Shown here piece after piece: positions 9,284 through 17,863 of a DNA stretch of 64,000 bases. How positions within the stretch are numbered: the stretch's first letter is position 1; each line of letters opens with the position of its first letter. The DNA lies in the NCBI GenBank assembly GCA_964640795.1, contig CAZXIN010000005.1:62001-126000 (forward strand), read 5' to 3'. This DNA comes from M269 sp964640795 (lineage in GTDB: Bacteria > Pseudomonadota > Gammaproteobacteria > Enterobacterales > Alteromonadaceae). The translations under genes and the position numbers were made by a program. Under the pieces are notes generated by a model. It made no database searches and had not been told where the DNA came from. It was given only the letters and a program-made list of their open reading frames with translations.

Positions 9284-9337
9284 AAATTTATCTCCGAGTT
9301 CATTGAAAAAAGCATAAATTTGCTTCTCAATTTAATT

Positions 9338-9363
9338 GTCGAAAGTCATTTCTGAAATTCGAC
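9338..9363. promoter_or_regulatory. Inverted repeat GTCGAA-N14-TTCGAC upstream of the DGPF-sigma operon
   Basis: A six-base perfect inverted repeat with 14 bases between the arms lies 55-80 bases upstream of the DGPF start codon. Spacing and position would suit an operator or part of the promoter of this divergent region, but no regulator is known to use it. Confidence 0.3.
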
Positions 9364-9464
9364 ACCCTCACAAAAAAAAGTTTATCAGCAATACCTAGGG
9401 TCTATTGATTCTTTTACTTTTTTTATGCTGACCAATAAATGGTCTAAACCAAGGCATCGACGAC

Positions 9465-9492
9465 CAAACCTACGAAAAAACTCGTAGGTTTG
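9465..9492. promoter_or_regulatory. Eleven-base hairpin in the divergent region before the lipoprotein pair
   Basis: CAAACCTACGA (9465-9475) and its exact complement at 9482-9492 enclose a six-base loop. It lies in the 323-base gap 9284-9606 between divergent genes. No T-run follows on the plus strand, so a terminator is unlikely. A shorter GACCA / TGGTC repeat is at about 9430-9444, and a TATAAT hexamer at 9539-9544 could be the -10 box for the gene at 9607. Confidence 0.4.
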
Positions 9493-9606
9493 ATCAATAT
9501 TGACTCTCACAGCACCATCACCTGCTGCGAGAGGTCGTTATAATGCTGTTTTTCCGCTCATGTTGTGATAAGTTATTTGCCTACAATTTGTCAAAAGGAC
9601 GACAGC

Positions 9607-10779
9607 GTGTATCAGTTAAAATCATTAGTTTTGTTGTTTTTTTTAGCTAATATCTTAGGTTGCCAATCAATTCAAAAATCAGCTATTGAAGACCATCCGA
9701 CTGTGGAGCCGTTCCCAGAGCTCGACAACAGTCCGTTTGAATTTCAAACCGTACCTACCGCCAATCAGATATTCACGCTCAGTGATAGCCAGAAAGAAGA
9801 CTTCTTCAACTACTATTACGCTGACGAAAATAGTCAGATCACAGAACATAAGCGATTGTTGAATTACCTTAATAACAAACTCAATCAGTTTAATTTTTTA
9901 GGTAAAACATTCACTGCTAAGCAAACATTAGCAGAAGATGCAGGCAACTGCCTGTCGTTGGCGATCCTAACAACCGCACTTGCTGACGCAGTAGGGCTGG
10001 AAATCCAATATCAAAAAGTCAATTCAGCTCCCATATACCATAGACATAATAATATTATGAAAACGTCGGGGCACGTTCGCACTATTGTCTATGAAAAAGA
10101 AACTGAGCAAGAAGAAGATGTTATCGTTTTACGTCGACGTAGCGTCATCGTTGACTACTTCCCTAGCGTTAACAATGTAGGGGCAGAGTTTGTATCTGAA
10201 GAAGACTTTATCTCAATGTTTTATCAAAACTTAGCGGGTGATGCCCTTGTCTCTGGGGAGTTTGATGAAGCATTTTCTTACTTGCAGGAAGCGCTGAAGC
10301 TTAATCAATACAACCCATATACATTGAATACATTGGCCGTTCTAAATAATCAAATTAAGCACACCCAAAATACTGAAAAGCTATTCGAGTTCGCTGTCAA
10401 AAATACAGAAAGGACAGTCAATCTTGTATCGAATTATGCCAATTACCTAGAAAAGCATGGTCAAACAGACAAAGCAGCACAATTGCTCGCTGATATTGAC
10501 GCTAATAACGACAGAAACCCATATGACTGGCTGGATACAGCAAATCAATACTTAAAAGTTGGGGATTACAGATTAGCACTTAAGTATTTTGAAAAAGCAA
10601 AAGAATTAGGTCCTTATCTACATGAAGTACACTTTGGCTTAGCACAAGTTTATGCTCATCATGGGAGAACATTTGAAGCTATAAAAGCACTTGAAAAAGC
10701 AAATAGCTTAACTTACGAAGACCCTACAAAGCGCCTATACACAGCTAAGGTGATGACCTTAACAGAATCTAGTGATTGA
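9607..10779 (+). CDS. Lipoprotein with transglutaminase-like and TPR domains (paralogue 1)
   Basis: I place the start at the GTG at 9607, not the ATG 42 bases upstream. This gives a normal lipoprotein signal (MYQLKSLVLLFF then lipobox ILGC), and the AAAAGGA site before it matches that of the neighbouring paralogue. The roughly 390-residue product has a transglutaminase-like core with candidate triad Cys (GNCLSLA), His (SGHVRT) and Asp (VDYFP). Three to four TPR repeats follow in the C-terminal half. It is probably a periplasm-facing membrane lipoprotein. The combination recalls SirB1-type proteins, but its function is unknown. The gene at 10942 is a close tandem paralogue with nearly identical blocks. 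Confidence 0.8.
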   Translation: MYQLKSLVLLFFLANILGCQSIQKSAIEDHPTVEPFPELDNSPFEFQTVPTANQIFTLSDSQKEDFFNYYYADENSQITEHKRLLNYLNNKLNQFNFLGKTFTAKQTLAEDAGNCLSLAILTTALADAVGLEIQYQKVNSAPIYHRHNNIMKTSGHVRTIVYEKETEQEEDVIVLRRRSVIVDYFPSVNNVGAEFVSEEDFISMFYQNLAGDALVSGEFDEAFSYLQEALKLNQYNPYTLNTLAVLNNQIKHTQNTEKLFEFAVKNTERTVNLVSNYANYLEKHGQTDKAAQLLADIDANNDRNPYDWLDTANQYLKVGDYRLALKYFEKAKELGPYLHEVHFGLAQVYAHHGRTFEAIKALEKANSLTYEDPTKRLYTAKVMTLTESSD

Positions 10780-10844
10780 ATAACCTCTAGGTTCACAAGG
10801 AGACTGGCTGATTGAGTCGTCGAATTTGGCTGTCAAAATACAAC

Positions 10845-10913
10845 ATGCGAGGCAATTGAGCTTTCTTAGCGCCATTAAATATTTGCCTACGGCGTTAAGT
10901 TAGCTGCTCGCAT
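10845..10913. repeat. Imperfect palindrome between the two lipoprotein paralogues
   Basis: ATGCGAG (10845-10851) and CTCGCAT (10907-10913) form the outer stem. Inner complementary segments (CTTAGCGCC and GGCGTTAAG, with a bulge) extend it to about 69 bases. It could be a structured RNA leader of the second gene or an old repeat element. It resembles an integron attC site only superficially. Confidence 0.4.
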
Positions 10914-10941
10914 AGCGATAGTTATCAAAAGGAGTTATATA

Positions 10942-12102
10942 GTGCATTGGTTCAAATTGTTAATCTGCTTACTTTTCCTAACCCAAGTAACAGCCTGTCA
11001 GTTAACTCAAAGGGGAGACTCGACTAAAAAAACGGATTTGGAACCTTTCCCAGAACTCGACAATAGCTCATTTGAGTCTTTGCCTGTCACGCCAGACAGC
11101 GAGTTGTTTGTCCTTACCGAGAAACAAAGAACAGACTTCATCGATTATTACCGAGCGATTGCGAATAGAGACATTCCCAAGCACAAACGGCTATCGAATT
11201 ACCTAAGTGACAAACTGGATAGGTTTAACTTTTTAGGTGAGACATTTACTGCCACTCAGACATTAAACGAAGGCTCAGGTAACTGCTTGTCACTTGCCAT
11301 ATTAACCACGGCATTAGCCGACAGTGTCGGTCTAAAAACAAAGCATCAAATGATGAACTCTGAGCCTATATATCATAGGCATAGCAATATTATGAAGACA
11401 TCTGGCCATGTGCGTACTTTTGTTTTCTCAAAAGAAAAAAAAGGCAGAAACGTTCGAAGTGAAGCCGCCGTTATAGACTACTTTCCAGAGATCAAAGAGG
11501 TCGCAGGAGAGTTTGTATCGGAAGAAGATTTTATTTCTATGTATTACCAAAACTTAGCTGGAGAAGCGATAATTGCTAAAGACTACGACACGGCATTTTC
11601 TTATCTTCAAGAGGCACTCAAGCAAAACCAATACAACCCCTATACACTTAACACGCTAGCGGTTTTACACAATCAAGTTGAACAGCATGAGAATACGAAG
11701 AAACTATACGAGTTCGCCATTAACAACACGAAAAAAACCGTTAACCTTGTGTCGAATTATGCCAACTATTTGGAAGCACATGGCCAAGCAGATAAAGCCA
11801 AGTCACTGCTGATAGAAATTGAAACCACTGAAGATAGTAACCCATATGAATGGTTGGACATTGCCAATCAAAACCTCAAAGATGGGGAACATGAATTAGC
11901 ACTACAATATTTCGAAAGAGCATTGGAGTTAGGGCCCTATCTGCACGAAGTACACTTCGGCTTAGCTCAGTTATACTGGCAACAAGGGAATACAGATAAA
12001 GCGATTGAGTCACTAGAAAAAGCCAAAGAACTCACACCAGAATATCCTCAAAAACGCTTGTACATCGCTAAAGCAATGACCTTGAGAAAATCTGTTGACT
12101 AA
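10942..12102 (+). CDS. Lipoprotein with transglutaminase-like and TPR domains (paralogue 2)
   Basis: A 386-residue protein starting at a GTG with AAAAGGAG 10 bases upstream. It has a lipoprotein signal ending in VTAC, then a stretch (PFPELDNS) shared word for word with the gene before it. The transglutaminase-like core repeats the candidate catalytic Cys (GNCLSLA), His (SGHVRT) and Asp (IDYFPE). The TPR half carries the same YLQEALK-NQYNPYTLNTLAVL blocks. The pair is a recent-looking tandem duplication kept in full length, so both copies are probably used. No substrate or partner can be inferred, and the downstream gene is a phospholipid acyltransferase. Confidence 0.8.
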   Translation: MHWFKLLICLLFLTQVTACQLTQRGDSTKKTDLEPFPELDNSSFESLPVTPDSELFVLTEKQRTDFIDYYRAIANRDIPKHKRLSNYLSDKLDRFNFLGETFTATQTLNEGSGNCLSLAILTTALADSVGLKTKHQMMNSEPIYHRHSNIMKTSGHVRTFVFSKEKKGRNVRSEAAVIDYFPEIKEVAGEFVSEEDFISMYYQNLAGEAIIAKDYDTAFSYLQEALKQNQYNPYTLNTLAVLHNQVEQHENTKKLYEFAINNTKKTVNLVSNYANYLEAHGQADKAKSLLIEIETTEDSNPYEWLDIANQNLKDGEHELALQYFERALELGPYLHEVHFGLAQLYWQQGNTDKAIESLEKAKELTPEYPQKRLYIAKAMTLRKSVD

Positions 12103-12218
12103 ATCGTAAATCTTATCGGTGGGCTTTAAATTCTAAGAGAAATTTATTGACTCATCAGACATCATCCACTCAAAAAACGGTTATAATCACGCGCTTATTT
12201 TTATAGGCGAGTTACTAC

Positions 12219-12944
12219 GTGTTAGCACTTTTACGAATTCCAGTTATTTTTCTCTACTTTATCGCGGTTAACCTCATACTGATTCTCATTTGCCTTTTTC
12301 GCCCTTTCCACAGAAATAATGTCCACATTGCAGGTTACCTATACAGCGGCATGGGGCGCTTAGTCGGCTTGAAATTGGACGTACGAGTGCCTGACAGTGT
12401 TAAAACAGGTGGCCCTTATGTCTTTATCTGCAACCACCAAAATAGTTATGACTTGATCACAGTCTGCCGTGCAGCGCAAAGAGGGGTTGTCACTGTCGGT
12501 AAGAAAAGCTTGCTCTGGATCCCTATATTTGGACAAGTTTACTGGTTAACCGGCAATATTATGATCGATAGAAAGAATTCCGCTAAAGCACGAGACACCA
12601 TTAAACTCACAGCCGAAAAGATAAAAAAGAGAAAACTGTCGGTCTGGTTTTTCCCTGAAGGTACACGTAGTTACGGTCGCGGCCTATTGCCTTTTAAAAC
12701 CGGTGCTTTTCGTATTGCAAAGCTAACCAATGAACCCATTGTTACGGTAAGTGCGAGCAACCTTTCTAAAAAAGTTAAGCTCAATCGATGGAATAATGGC
12801 ACCGTTATAATCGATATTGCAGACCCTATTGCCATGGACGACAGTAAAGACATTAAGGCGTGGGCTGGTTATTTCCATGACTTGATGAAAAAACGTATCG
12901 AAACCATAGATTCAGAAGTCGCTGAGCTGGATAAAGCCAGGTAA
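12219..12944 (+). CDS. plsC: 1-acyl-sn-glycerol-3-phosphate acyltransferase
   Basis: A 241-residue inner-membrane enzyme with a hydrophobic N-terminal anchor (about 7-28). It has the family motifs NHQNSYD (HX4D catalytic pair) and FFPEGTRS (acyl-acceptor binding). It transfers an acyl chain to lysophosphatidate to make phosphatidate, the second step of phospholipid synthesis. The start is a GTG at 12219, 8 bases after AGGCGAG. In several gammaproteobacteria plsC lies near parC and parE; here parC is 6 kb away on the same strand. Length and motif order are normal for the family. Confidence 0.92.
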   Translation: MLALLRIPVIFLYFIAVNLILILICLFRPFHRNNVHIAGYLYSGMGRLVGLKLDVRVPDSVKTGGPYVFICNHQNSYDLITVCRAAQRGVVTVGKKSLLWIPIFGQVYWLTGNIMIDRKNSAKARDTIKLTAEKIKKRKLSVWFFPEGTRSYGRGLLPFKTGAFRIAKLTNEPIVTVSASNLSKKVKLNRWNNGTVIIDIADPIAMDDSKDIKAWAGYFHDLMKKRIETIDSEVAELDKAR

Positions 12945-12980
12945 ACTATCCCCTGTTATTTTCAAAGGTATCGGAATCCC

Positions 12981-13337
12981 ATGAGTGAACAAGACGACAT
13001 AATGCAAGAATGGCACGAGTTTAATGAAGAAACCGTGCAAGCATTATTGGATGATGGCAGTAAATCTGATGCAGCACATACGATTGAATACCACTTTGCT
13101 AGCGCCGATTTTGATAAACTCGAAAAAGCCGCCGTTGATGCTTTTAAAGCAGATTTTGAAGTAGGCGATGCTGAAGAAGTGACACTAGATGATGGTGGTA
13201 TCGTCTTTTGTTTCGATGCTGTCGTCGAAAGGTTACTTGATGTGGATTTAATTAATCAAGATACCGAAAAGCTCATTGCCATCGCATCAAAACACGATGT
13301 TCATTATGACGGCTGGGGAACTTACTTTATTGAGTAG
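12981..13337 (+). CDS. rraB: Regulator of ribonuclease E activity B
   Basis: A 118-residue acidic protein with the RraB signatures of an acidic N-terminal helix and a C-terminal HDVHYDGWGTYFIE. In E. coli RraB binds RNase E and inhibits its endonuclease activity on a subset of transcripts. The ATG at 12981 follows the plsC stop by 36 bases, so the two may be co-transcribed. The length fits a short member of the family (E. coli RraB is 138 residues). Confidence 0.85.
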   Translation: MSEQDDIMQEWHEFNEETVQALLDDGSKSDAAHTIEYHFASADFDKLEKAAVDAFKADFEVGDAEEVTLDDGGIVFCFDAVVERLLDVDLINQDTEKLIAIASKHDVHYDGWGTYFIE

Positions 13338-13363
13338 ACCCAATATGGGTTCACGTATTTTTT
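13338..13363 (+). terminator. Short hairpin with T-run after rraB
   Basis: ACCCA (13338-13342) pairs with TGGGT (13346-13350) just after the rraB stop codon, and six T residues follow at 13358-13363. The stem is short, so this is only a possible terminator. Confidence 0.4.
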
Positions 13364-13457
13364 CGATAACATGTCGCCTTATTCTCTTGGATTTAATCAT
13401 GAGTTTGGCTTTATATCGTTGAGTACCAAGAAGTAACGAGAAGGAGCTTTATATCTC

Positions 13458-14588
13458 ATGACTTCACCTAAAGTGCACTTTTCCAAAGATTACCTTGTCG
13501 TTGCACAAAATGCGTCTGGTAGAAACCTAAACGTGCCCGTTTACAAATTTGTCAGCAGTATACCTGGCCCTAAAGTTTATATTCAAAGTTCAATCCATGG
13601 CGCTGAAGTACAAGGTAATGTTGTACTGTTCCACCTTTTAAAAGCGCTCCAAAAAGCGCCGCTGAAAGGAGAAGTCACACTTGTCCCGAACTGCAATCCA
13701 ATAGGCAGTAATTTAAAATCGGGGGAATATACATTAGGGCGATTCGACCCTGTCAATGGACAAAATTGGAATCGTGCTTATCATTATGACCCAGCATTAG
13801 TTGCTGATTTCGCGGAAAGAATCGTACCTGATTCGGACACAGATAAAGTCAAAGCAGAATATCGAACACGGCTGCGGGCGTCTATCGATGAAAAATTGAA
13901 TGATGTTTGGGGATTAGGCCTTGCGCAATGTTTAAATCTTAAATTGCAGCGCATGGCTTTAGAAGCTGATTTGGTTTTAGATTTACATAATGGTCCCGTA
14001 TCCACAAGACATATCTATGTCCCTGAATATGCCAGAGAATCAGCGAAACACTTTAACTTTCCTCATGTCATTTTAATACCGAACACCTTTGCAGGAGCTT
14101 TAGATGAAGCCACTTTTTGTCCTTGGTGGTCGTTGCAAGAAAAACTACAAAGCAAATACCCCGAAACCCAGTGGAACTTTGGCGTAGAAGCATTTACGGT
14201 AGAGATGGGATCACAAGAAGTCATCGATTTTGAGACTGGTGCAGCAGATGCCGAAGGCATTTTGTCTTACCTGTCGTATAAAGGCTGTTTTACAGAATTA
14301 CTTTACACACCTGAGGACATCACTCGGTACGCGGTTTATCTGCGCAACTACAAAACAATGTTTAGTCGATTCGGTGGGATGGTAGAGTACGTTGCCAAAC
14401 CAGGACAGGCTTTGAAAAAAAATGAGACAATAGCCAAAGTTCTCAATATTGATGAACTTGAAGGCGAACGAGCCACATCAATTATTGAAGCCCCATGCGA
14501 TCTCATTCCAATATTACACTTCCCATCAGCCAGCGTGTTAAGTGGTACACAATTATACAAGTGTTTTACGAACTACTTTGAACTGTAA
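13458..14588 (+). CDS. Succinylglutamate desuccinylase/aspartoacylase family protein
   Basis: A 376-residue zinc carboxypeptidase-like deacylase of the AstE/AspA group (M14 fold). Zinc ligands are visible in SSIHGAEVQGN (His and Glu) and in LDLHNG (third His). The catalytic glutamate is probably in VEAFTVEMGSQE. The last 80 residues form a beta-rich lipoyl-like tail usual in AstE-type proteins. It should remove an acyl group from an N-acyl amino acid or related amide. No arginine-succinyltransferase genes are nearby, so the true substrate is open. The ATG at 13458 is preceded by GAGAAGGAG. Confidence 0.85.
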   Translation: MTSPKVHFSKDYLVVAQNASGRNLNVPVYKFVSSIPGPKVYIQSSIHGAEVQGNVVLFHLLKALQKAPLKGEVTLVPNCNPIGSNLKSGEYTLGRFDPVNGQNWNRAYHYDPALVADFAERIVPDSDTDKVKAEYRTRLRASIDEKLNDVWGLGLAQCLNLKLQRMALEADLVLDLHNGPVSTRHIYVPEYARESAKHFNFPHVILIPNTFAGALDEATFCPWWSLQEKLQSKYPETQWNFGVEAFTVEMGSQEVIDFETGAADAEGILSYLSYKGCFTELLYTPEDITRYAVYLRNYKTMFSRFGGMVEYVAKPGQALKKNETIAKVLNIDELEGERATSIIEAPCDLIPILHFPSASVLSGTQLYKCFTNYFEL

Positions 14589-14611
14589 ACAAAAGTATGA
14601 ATTGGAGTTAC

Positions 14612-14675
14612 AGAAACTCACTGACATCATCTCAGGTGAGTTTCTATGAAAAATAGGATTGCCCTATAACGGCAA
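14612..14675. terminator. Hairpins between convergent genes at 14588 and 14736
   Basis: A perfect 10-base stem (14612-14621 with 14636-14645) is followed by a smaller TTGCC / GGCAA hairpin near 14655-14675. The site is between two convergent stop codons, as expected for a bidirectional terminator, though neither strand shows a strong T-run. Confidence 0.5.
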
Positions 14676-14735
14676 CCCCACTCAAAGTGAGTCAATCAGC
14701 GTTGATTAGATTCTCATCAATAAGCGACCGTCACT

Positions 14736-15326
14736 TTATTTATGATTTTCTGCATTCCAGCCACTGGCAGTGATATGGTTTTGAGCAAAATCTTTTGCTG
14801 GACGCTCTAGGCTTGTAGCAAGAGAGTCATTCCAACGATTATAAAAACTCATCATCCCAACTAAAGCAAAAACTTCGACAATTGCGTCATCATCGAAATG
14901 TTTACGCAACTCAACAAAATCCTCGTCAGTCACTGCATTAGGTGTCGAGTTAGCATGGCTAGCTACACGTAGTAAAACACGTTCGGCTTCAGAAAAACCA
15001 TCATACGTCTCAAACTCATGAATATGATGGATTTTTTCTAATGGTAGGCCGACTCTATCAGCTAAAGCGGCGTTGTGTGCAATACAGTAATTGCATCCTG
15101 CTGCTCGTGACGCAGAATAAGTCACAAGCAAACGCATGTGCATAGACAACCGATCATTGTCTTCCATGCAAACTTGCGTCAGTTGAGCCACGGCTTCCAA
15201 CAGACCTGGCTTTCTTGCCATCGTGAGGTAATCATTAGGCAGAAATCCAAAGAATTCTTCCAACTCACCAAACATCTCTGAGTACTGTTCCAGCCCTTCT
15301 CGTTTTAAAGGTTCTATACGAGGCAT
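14736..15326 (-). CDS. Carboxymuconolactone decarboxylase/AhpD-like protein
   Basis: A 196-residue helical protein with the AhpD signature GCNYCIAHNA, a redox CxxC followed by His. Such proteins act as peroxidase or disulphide reductase partners or as lyases on aromatic lactones. It is the last gene of the paa transcription unit on the minus strand, 71 bases after the fused hydratase/dehydrogenase. A role in dealing with reactive intermediates of phenylacetyl-CoA epoxidation is an inference from that context. The start is supported by GGAGCATAAA before the ATG. Confidence 0.82.
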   Translation of the reverse strand: MPRIEPLKREGLEQYSEMFGELEEFFGFLPNDYLTMARKPGLLEAVAQLTQVCMEDNDRLSMHMRLLVTYSASRAAGCNYCIAHNAALADRVGLPLEKIHHIHEFETYDGFSEAERVLLRVASHANSTPNAVTDEDFVELRKHFDDDAIVEVFALVGMMSFYNRWNDSLATSLERPAKDFAQNHITASGWNAENHK

Positions 15327-15396
15327 TTTATGCTCCTAAATAAAAGTGATGAATGAGACAAGAGAGCTTGCTTACCAAGCTCTCCATTTTGAGGTT

Positions 15397-17478
15397 TTAG
15401 ATGTCACTAAACTTTTGATCTTTTTCAGCGAGCCTGACAAGTAGCTCACTTAGCTTCCACCAGTCTTTACCTGATTGCTCGTAAAATGAATTTGACGACT
15501 CAACTATGGTGTCTAAACCTATGGACTCGGCGTAATGCATTGGACCACCTCGAAAGCGGGGGAAACCGTAGCCATTTAGCCAAATCACATCTATGTCACT
15601 CGCGGATCGTGCAATGCCCTCTTCAAGTATGCGAGCACCTTCATTAACCAAAGCACATATCAGTCGTTGTTGGATTTCTGTATCGGTAATGTTTCGTTGC
15701 TTAACGCCTTGCGCTTTTGCTTCATTAACAAATAATTGAATCGCGTCTTGAGAGGTTTGTTTCTTCCCATCCTTATCATAATCGTAAAAACCAGCGCCGT
15801 TTTTCTGCCCTAATCGATTATTTTCGACCATGAGATTCGCTGCACGAAAGTAAAGAGGGTCGTCGGGTAGCTGAGCGTATTCTTTACGCGCTTTATAGGC
15901 GATATCGATACCTGACATGTCATTGACCGCAAGCGGCCCCATTGCCATTCCCCAATCAACCATCGCCTTATCAATTTGCTCAGGGGTCGCTCCTTCAAGC
16001 AACAACATATTCGCTTCACGGCCATAGCAAGCGTACATTCGATTGCCCACAAAGCCGTAACAGATCCCAACCAACACCGATATTTTGCCGATACGTTTGC
16101 CTAAATCCAACACTTGGGCAATCGACGTTTCATCCGTTTGATCAGTATGAACAACTTCGAGTAATTTCATGATGTTAGCTGGGCTAAAAAAGTGCATTCC
16201 TAATACCCTTTGCGGGTTTGAAACGCCCAGCGCTATGGCTTCAATATCTAAATACGATGTGTTAGTTGCCAGAATAGTTGTTGCCTGACACACGGCATCG
16301 AGCTTAGCGAAAATATCTTTCTTCACGCTCAGGTTTTCAAACGCAGCTTCAATCACTAAATCAACATCACTCAGTGCTTGGTAATCACAACTTCCTGTTA
16401 TATAAGCTAAACACTGTGCCATAGACTCTGATGTCATTCGACCACGATCGACCATAGCTTGGTAACGCTTTTCTATCGCTTTAATACCTTTTAGCAAATT
16501 GTCTTGATTGGCTTCGAGTAAGATCACAGATACCCCTGCACTCGCTAGACATATAGCAATCCCCCCTCCCATAGTACCGGCACCAATAACACCAACTGTT
16601 TGAATCTTTTCTTCACTTTTTGTAGGAAATTTACCGGCTGCTTTTTCTGCGAAAAAAGCATGGCGCATAGCCAAAGATTGGCTAGAAGCACGGCATGTTA
16701 GAAAAAACTCTCGTTCTTTAGCTAAACCTTCTTCAAAAGGTAAATCGACAGCATTTTCTATGGAGTCAACAATACATTGTGGCGCGATCTGTCCACGTGC
16801 GCGCTTTGCCAACTTAGAACGCCATTCATCAAATAGGCTTTTTTGTTCATCAGCTAATGTCATTGCAACGCGTGAAATATTAGGTAAAACATCCTGACTA
16901 GCCACAATCTCTTTTGCAAACTCGATCGCGCCTTGAGTCAGGTCTTCATTTGTCACCAAGCGGTCTACGAGACCCTGTTCAGCAAAAGATTCAACTTTTA
17001 CAGGTCGCCCTGACGTTGTGATTTCCAGCGCTGTTTTTATCCCTGCTACACGAGGTAGTAGTTGCGTCCCACCAGCACCAGGAATAAGACCTAAGTTTAC
17101 TTCTGGTAATCCGACTTTAGTGCCCTCTTGTGCAATCCGATAATGGCACGACAACGCGACCTCAAAGCCGCCACCTAGTACTGTACCGAATAAAGCGGCA
17201 ATAATCGGTTTGGGACTATCACGCAATTGAGAAAGCACATCAGGAAGGTGCGGTGCCAATGGCGGTTGACCAAATTCAGTAATATCGGCACCCGCAATAA
17301 ACGTTCTACCTTCACACTGCAAAATAATAACTGCAATGTTGTTATCACCAATCGCTGTTTTGAGCTGTTCAACGATACCTTGCCTTACATCCTGTGATAA
17401 TGCGTTCACAGGAGGGTTAGACACCGTGAGAAGACCAATATTGCCTTGCACGTTAAGACTTACTGTAGATAGCGTCAC
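15397..17478 (-). CDS. Fused enoyl-CoA hydratase / 3-hydroxyacyl-CoA dehydrogenase
   Basis: A 693-residue two-domain enzyme starting at a GTG. Residues 1-190 are a crotonase domain with the oxyanion-hole segment FIAGADITEF and candidate catalytic Glu106 and Glu126 (GFEVALS, LPEVNLGLIPGAGGTQ). From 293 a 3-hydroxyacyl-CoA dehydrogenase follows, with NAD motif GVIGAGTMGGG and catalytic region GMHFFSPANIMKLLE. Separate paaF and paaH genes are missing from the cluster, and this protein supplies both reactions: hydration of 2,3-dehydroadipyl-CoA and oxidation of 3-hydroxyadipyl-CoA. It belongs to the FadB/FadJ-like group rather than the 280-residue PaaH type. Assignment to phenylacetate degradation is from position. 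Confidence 0.88.
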   Translation of the reverse strand: MTLSTVSLNVQGNIGLLTVSNPPVNALSQDVRQGIVEQLKTAIGDNNIAVIILQCEGRTFIAGADITEFGQPPLAPHLPDVLSQLRDSPKPIIAALFGTVLGGGFEVALSCHYRIAQEGTKVGLPEVNLGLIPGAGGTQLLPRVAGIKTALEITTSGRPVKVESFAEQGLVDRLVTNEDLTQGAIEFAKEIVASQDVLPNISRVAMTLADEQKSLFDEWRSKLAKRARGQIAPQCIVDSIENAVDLPFEEGLAKEREFFLTCRASSQSLAMRHAFFAEKAAGKFPTKSEEKIQTVGVIGAGTMGGGIAICLASAGVSVILLEANQDNLLKGIKAIEKRYQAMVDRGRMTSESMAQCLAYITGSCDYQALSDVDLVIEAAFENLSVKKDIFAKLDAVCQATTILATNTSYLDIEAIALGVSNPQRVLGMHFFSPANIMKLLEVVHTDQTDETSIAQVLDLGKRIGKISVLVGICYGFVGNRMYACYGREANMLLLEGATPEQIDKAMVDWGMAMGPLAVNDMSGIDIAYKARKEYAQLPDDPLYFRAANLMVENNRLGQKNGAGFYDYDKDGKKQTSQDAIQLFVNEAKAQGVKQRNITDTEIQQRLICALVNEGARILEEGIARSASDIDVIWLNGYGFPRFRGGPMHYAESIGLDTIVESSNSFYEQSGKDWWKLSELLVRLAEKDQKFSDI

Positions 17479-17503
17479 AATGAAAATACCTTAAGAATGA
17501 AGA

Positions 17504-17821
17504 TTAGAATGTGCGAGGTTGGCTCATTTGAACAACAGGCATGACGTTCGTATATTGGCCGATATCTTCGAGAACCTTATTGTTGCCTTCGCTTTGACTG
17601 GCTTTCATAAAGTCTTCTTGCGTATTGAAAGTAAGGTATGCAATGACATAGTAAAGTGCTTTGTGTTTACCCGATGTCACTAAGGCTTCATCAATTTCTA
17701 TCTGCTGAAGCCCGAAAGGATGATAAATTTCTTTAACCAGTGGTAAATGTTTTGAATAATAATAGTCTTTGTTAAATTCTATACCCTCATTATTAGGATA
17801 CATAATGGCTACTCTAATCAT
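17504..17821 (-). CDS. EthD-family protein
   Basis: A 105-residue ferredoxin-like fold protein of the EthD/YCII-like group, with the family segment YYYSKHLPLVKEIYHPFGLQ. EthD was first described beside a cytochrome P450 system for ether breakdown, and its role is still unclear. Here it lies between paaX and the fused hydratase/dehydrogenase on the same strand, so it is probably transcribed with the paa operon. The ATG at 17821 has only a weak ribosome-binding site. Confidence 0.8.
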   Translation of the reverse strand: MIRVAIMYPNNEGIEFNKDYYYSKHLPLVKEIYHPFGLQQIEIDEALVTSGKHKALYYVIAYLTFNTQEDFMKASQSEGNNKVLEDIGQYTNVMPVVQMSQPRTF

Positions 17822-17863
17822 ACTTTATGCTCGTTGTTAGAAGCGCCTTTACTCGTCTCGACG

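Noticed and set aside
9565..9606. ATG at 9565 as start of the first transglutaminase/TPR lipoprotein
   Set aside because: It would put 14 extra residues before the lipoprotein signal and has no good ribosome-binding site; the GTG at 9607 matches the paralogue.
10845..10913. Palindrome considered as an integron attC site
   Set aside because: The outer arms lack convincing paired core sites (RYYYAAC and GTTRRRY), there is no cassette series and no integrase, and the flanking genes are tandem paralogues.
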